Below are positions 32,442 to 35,116 of a DNA stretch of 35,116 nt, piece by piece. Position 1 is the stretch's first letter. The number at the start of each line of letters is the position of its first letter. A program made the translations under genes and the position numbers. Below the pieces are notes generated by a model that was not told the DNA's origin, did no database searches, and worked only from the letters and a program-made list of their open reading frames with translations. Source of the stretch: Micromonospora antibiotica (GTDB lineage: Bacteria > Actinomycetota > Actinomycetes > Mycobacteriales > Micromonosporaceae); contig NZ_JAGFWR010000039.1 in assembly GCF_017599305.1 (NCBI RefSeq), positions 1-35,116 on the forward strand. The letters are read 5' to 3'.

Positions 32442-32839
32442 CGTGACCACTCGTCGGTCACGGTTTCCCCGCCGCAGGCCATCGCCGACCTGGTCGCCCG
32501 GAGCTGCCGGGCGAGCCGCCCGCGCAGGTCCTGGAGAGCGGCGATCCGCCGGTCCAGGGCACCGAGCCGGTCGGTGGCGACCCGGAGCGCGTCGGGGCAC
32601 CGGGGCAGGGTGCTCAACGGCTCGTCGAGGCACCCCTTGTCGATCGAGAGCCGGATGTCCTCGATGGTGAGGCCGAAGTCGAGCAGCTCGTGGATGTTCC
32701 GGACCCGGACCACCGCCGACTCGTCGTACTCCCGATAGCCGTTGGCGGCACGGCCCGGGGCGATCAGGCGCTGCTGCTCGTAGTACCGCACCGAACGGGC
32801 GCTGACGCCGCAGCGGCGCGCGAATTCGCCGATCCGCAT
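32438..32839 (-). CDS. MerR-family regulator
   Basis: 133 residues. The N-terminal winged helix is MRIGEFARRCGVSARSVRYY with the following EQQRLIAPGRAANGYREYDE; a long dimerisation helix runs about 80-115. Three cysteines remain in the effector part (GCLDEP, RCPDA, ACGGE), so thiol or metal sensing is conceivable. The ATG at 32839 with AAGGGGAC upstream is preferred over the GTG at 32860. It overlaps the LLM oxidoreductase gene, which it probably controls together with itself from the 19-bp-spacer promoter. Confidence 0.92.
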   Translation of the reverse strand: MRIGEFARRCGVSARSVRYYEQQRLIAPGRAANGYREYDESAVVRVRNIHELLDFGLTIEDIRLSIDKGCLDEPLSTLPRCPDALRVATDRLGALDRRIAALQDLRGRLARQLRATRSAMACGGETVTDEWSR

Positions 32840-32868
32840 GTCACTGGTCCCCTTACCCACCCGGCGAT

Positions 32869-32899
32869 GCTAAAACCCTGACACTGACGTCACGGTCAA
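32869..32899 (-). promoter_or_regulatory. MerR-type promoter with 19-bp spacer
   Basis: On the minus strand: TTGACC (32894-32899) and TTTAGC (32869-32874), separated by exactly 19 bp, longer than normal as in MerR-activated promoters. A dyad, ACCGTGAC/GTCAGGGT (32875-32896, one mismatch pair), fills the spacer. Confidence 0.75.
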
Positions 32900-32920
32900 G
32901 TCATCGCGTGCGGGCGTCAC

Positions 32921-32947
32921 GGGGCCGACGCCACGCGCGCCGGCCCC
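32921..32947 (-). terminator. Possible hairpin after the small secreted protein gene
   Basis: GGGGCCG and CGGCCCC arms with a 13-base loop, 17 bp beyond the stop at 32964. Confidence 0.35.
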
Positions 32948-32963
32948 GCCGTGGTCGACCTGC

Positions 32964-33524
32964 TCAGTTACTGAAGAAGGTGCACTGGAACGCCATGTCG
33001 TCCACCCGTACGGGGCCACTGCCGCCCAGCAGGGAGACCCGGACGAACACCTGGCTCGGGCCGTTCGCGTAGCTGGCCACGTCGTGCCGCCGCCAGACGG
33101 TGTCGGTGACCCGGACGGTGCGCAGCGCGAGGTAGTTCCAGGTCGCCGGATCGATCACCTCGACGTTGAGCACCGCCGGCCCGCTGACCGCCTGGACGAA
33201 GAACCCGCCGCCGCAGGTGGTGTTGTGCCCGGCGGTACGCGGCCGTACGGTGAGCAGCTTGCCCACCCCGGACCAGCCGCCGGCCGAGGTGGTGAGGATG
33301 GCGTTGTTGGCACCGGAGCGGGCCTTCCCCGCGCCCAGCTCGAAGGCTCCGCTCCCGGCGCCTGCGCGGTGGAACTCCCACACCGTCGCCGGACTGCTCT
33401 CGAACCCGTCGGTGTGCTGCCAGAGGTCCGCCTGGGCGGGGCCGACGGCCACGGTGAGGGCCACCGTCGTCGCCATGACGGCCGCGGCGGTGAGGCGTGC
33501 GGCGCGGGTGAATGCGTTTCTCAT
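32964..33524 (-). CDS. Small secreted beta-rich protein of unknown function
   Basis: 186 residues with a Sec signal peptide (MRNAFTRAARLTAAAVMATT..., cut after AQA near 32). The mature part (DLWQHTDGFESSPATVWEFH ... RVDDMAFQC) is aromatic and beta-strand rich, with two cysteines (TTCGGG and FQCTFF), like a small jelly-roll or carbohydrate-binding domain. I do not recognise a named family. AAGGAG precedes the ATG. It lies 29 bp behind the S1 protease gene on the same strand, so it may be a partner, substrate or binding module for that protease. Confidence 0.8.
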   Translation of the reverse strand: MRNAFTRAARLTAAAVMATTVALTVAVGPAQADLWQHTDGFESSPATVWEFHRAGAGSGAFELGAGKARSGANNAILTTSAGGWSGVGKLLTVRPRTAGHNTTCGGGFFVQAVSGPAVLNVEVIDPATWNYLALRTVRVTDTVWRRHDVASYANGPSQVFVRVSLLGGSGPVRVDDMAFQCTFFSN

Positions 33525-33553
33525 CGCGGTCTCCTTGTGCTCGTCGCCGCTCG

Positions 33554-34807
33554 TCACGGCGCGCCGTAGATGACGACCTGGTACGTGGTGATCGCCTCTC
33601 CCACCGGCTGGTGCCAGGTGCGGGGCGAGGAGTTGCACTGGCTGCCGTTGCGGTTGGCGTGCGAGTTCAGCCCGTACCCGGTGTTGGTGGCGAAGAGCGG
33701 CCCTCCGCTGTCGCCGCCGAGGGTGCAGATGTTGGTCTCGATCATCTGGCGTACGGTGCCGCCCGCGCCGTTGACCGTCACGTTGGTCTTGAGCACGGAG
33801 CCGCACCGGAAGCCGGTGGTGCGGCCCGAGTTGCAGACCGACAGCCCGCTCACGGCCGTCGCCCAACCGTGGATGCTGCGGCTGGTGTTGTTCCACAGGT
33901 TGATGGTGCCGGTGGCCCAGACCGACGGACCGTTCATCCAGATGAGACCGAAGTCGTTCTCCGGATAGTGGCTCTCCAGCGTCGGCCCGACGTCCTGCCC
34001 GTTGGGCAGCGTCCAGTGTGGGAAGCCCTGGGTGCAGTGGCCGGCCGTGATGATGTAGTTGAAGGTGAAGTCGGTGGCGGTGAAGCCGACCGAGCAGCCG
34101 CCCATCGCGTCCCCGCTGGAGATCCCGACGTTCGGCTGGATCCGGCCGGTGCTGGTCTCGAACCGGACCGCCGAGCCGAACCTGCGCGCCGCCGAGCGTT
34201 GCACGGCGTTCTTCGCCCCCGACGCCGGCAGGCTCACCACCACCTGGTTGGTCTGCGGGTCCACCCCCCACGTCGTGTCGGGTTCACTCGCTGCGGCCTC
34301 CAGCGCGCGCTGGATGCCCTGGAGTTGCCGTTCGCCGCGGGCGACGAGGCGTGCCTTGGCGCCGGCGGCGGTCACCTTCGCGGCAGCCGCCGCGTCGGTG
34401 ACCGTGACGACGAGGTTGCCGTCGGACAGGTACGCGCCGCCGGAGCTGGCACCCAGCTCGGTGGTCAACCGGTTGGCGAGTCGCACGTTGGCGTTCTCGA
34501 CGCTGATCAGCTTCTCGGCGGCCGCACGGCTGATGCCGCGCTGCTCGGCGATCGCCCCGGCCATGTCCGGGGCCCCGCCCGCCCGGCCCCGGTCGGCGAC
34601 GCCGCCGATGGAAGCCGGGGTTGCCCGGCCGTCGGTGCGGGACAGATCCACCCCGCCCCCGGGCCGGGCCGGACGGTCACCGGCCGGTCCGGCCGCTGCG
34701 GCCGTCGGGACGAAGGCCACCGACGTCACGGCGGCGAGTGCCACGGCGAGCAGGGCCCTGCGGCCTGGTCTTCTCAATTCCGGGTAACTGACGGCACGTT
34801 CTGACAT
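33554..34807 (-). CDS. Secreted S1-family (alpha-lytic-like) serine protease
   Basis: 417 residues: signal peptide (1-39), a long pro-region (about 40-228) with the alpha-lytic prodomain pattern (GAYLSDGNLVVTVTDAAAAA, TTWGVDPQTNQVVVSLPA) and a mature trypsin-fold protease. The triad is His257 (ITAGHCTQ), Asp285 (PENDFGLI) and Ser367 (GGDSGGPLF). Six cysteines (238/258, 325/335, 361/391) give the three standard streptogrisin disulfides. The ATG at 34807 has GGGAGC 6 bases upstream. Extracellular, probably nutrient proteolysis. No separate C-terminal binding domain; the next gene's product may serve instead. Confidence 0.94.
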   Translation of the reverse strand: MSERAVSYPELRRPGRRALLAVALAAVTSVAFVPTAAAAGPAGDRPARPGGGVDLSRTDGRATPASIGGVADRGRAGGAPDMAGAIAEQRGISRAAAEKLISVENANVRLANRLTTELGASSGGAYLSDGNLVVTVTDAAAAAKVTAAGAKARLVARGERQLQGIQRALEAAASEPDTTWGVDPQTNQVVVSLPASGAKNAVQRSAARRFGSAVRFETSTGRIQPNVGISSGDAMGGCSVGFTATDFTFNYIITAGHCTQGFPHWTLPNGQDVGPTLESHYPENDFGLIWMNGPSVWATGTINLWNNTSRSIHGWATAVSGLSVCNSGRTTGFRCGSVLKTNVTVNGAGGTVRQMIETNICTLGGDSGGPLFATNTGYGLNSHANRNGSQCNSSPRTWHQPVGEAITTYQVVIYGAP

Positions 34808-34954
34808 TCACCGCTCCCATCGCGAGGGGACTAGTCGGCCGGGTCAGGAGCCGAACGCCCCCGGACCGGGACGGCAAGCCTCGCAACAGGCAGCAGGCTG
34901 CGAGCGGGATGCTGGACGCGACTGGACACACCCGGACACCGGGCATGAGCCCGA

Positions 34955-34994
34955 AAAGGCCCCGACCCGGGTTTGTCCCCGGGTCGGGGCCTTT
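34955..34994 (-). terminator. Strong terminator near the window end
   Basis: A perfect 17-bp stem (34955-34971 with 34978-34994) with a 6-base loop. On the minus strand it is followed by a TTTT-rich end, giving a classical terminator for the gene entering from the right edge. The stretch 34808-35075 otherwise shows no gene. Confidence 0.8.
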
Positions 34995-35075
34995 CCTCGT
35001 GTTTTGACCGTTCTGTGGGCAGGGTGGTCTGGCGGTGTGGTGTGGGTGTGTTCGTGGTGGTGTGGTGGAGGGCTG

Positions 35076-35116
35076 TCATTTGCCCTTGTGGACGGCGTTT
35101 TTGCGGATGACCGGAT
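35076..35116 (-). CDS. Possible 3' end of a gene continuing past the window
   Basis: The minus strand reads PVIRKNAVHKGK and a TGA stop (35076-35078), followed about 80 bp later by the strong terminator. This arrangement suggests the last codons of a real gene. The family cannot be told from 12 residues. Confidence 0.4.
   Translation of the reverse strand, partial: PVIRKNAVHKGK

Noticed and set aside
35000..35075. G/T-rich strand at the right edge as a special structure
   Set aside because: It is short and lies between a probable stop codon and a terminator, consistent with an ordinary 3' untranslated region.

Overview
The window looks like chromosomal DNA from a high-GC actinomycete, most likely Micromonospora or a close relative. 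This rests on the very high G+C content, GTG starts, GGAGG-type ribosome binding sites, a furA-katG pair, CBM2-tagged secreted hydrolases, and IdeR/DmdR-type iron boxes. No insertion sequence, prophage, CRISPR array, rRNA or tRNA was seen. The genus is inferred from gene content.

Layout. 1-3.4 kb: the 3' end of cysN meets a convergent FAD monooxygenase, which is preceded by a TetR gene with a striking double operator and a small frameshifted surface-protein remnant. 3.5-6.3 kb: katG and furA, a peroxide-response operon with a probable leaderless furA promoter. 6.4-19.3 kb: a plant-polysaccharide locus. It holds a LacI regulator with a GH43 enzyme under one promoter/operator, then a GH95 alpha-L-fucosidase, a GH27 alpha-galactosidase, an SGNH esterase, a CE2-type esterase and a CE1 feruloyl-esterase-like enzyme. 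Four of these carry a CBM2 on a Pro/Thr linker. All appear to remove side chains, and none is an obvious backbone endo-enzyme. 19.5-22.7 kb: an ArsR-type regulator lacking the usual metal-site cysteines, the collapsed remnant of a TauD/TfdA dioxygenase, and a HelD/HelR-type RNA polymerase-associated ATPase.

22.9-31.5 kb: an iron-regulated heme-acquisition island. Divergent iron boxes control (a) a minus-strand operon in which all genes overlap or abut: membrane-anchored neocarzinostatin-like protein, HmuT, HmuU, HmuV, heme oxygenase and a DUF2470 protein; and (b) a plus-strand set: a hybrid HtaA + neocarzinostatin-like + WxL-like secreted protein, a DUF916 (WxL-interacting) membrane protein and a second small membrane protein. 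The inferred path is surface heme capture by the HtaA hybrid, hand-over to HmuT, import by HmuUV and ring opening by the oxygenase. Combining a WxL/DUF916 surface module and neocarzinostatin-like domains with heme uptake is the most novel-looking arrangement here.

31.5-35.1 kb: a MerR regulator with an LLM (F420-type) oxidoreductase and a textbook 19-bp-spacer promoter, then a secreted S1 protease followed by a small secreted beta-rich protein. The window ends with a strong terminator and what may be the last codons of another minus-strand gene.
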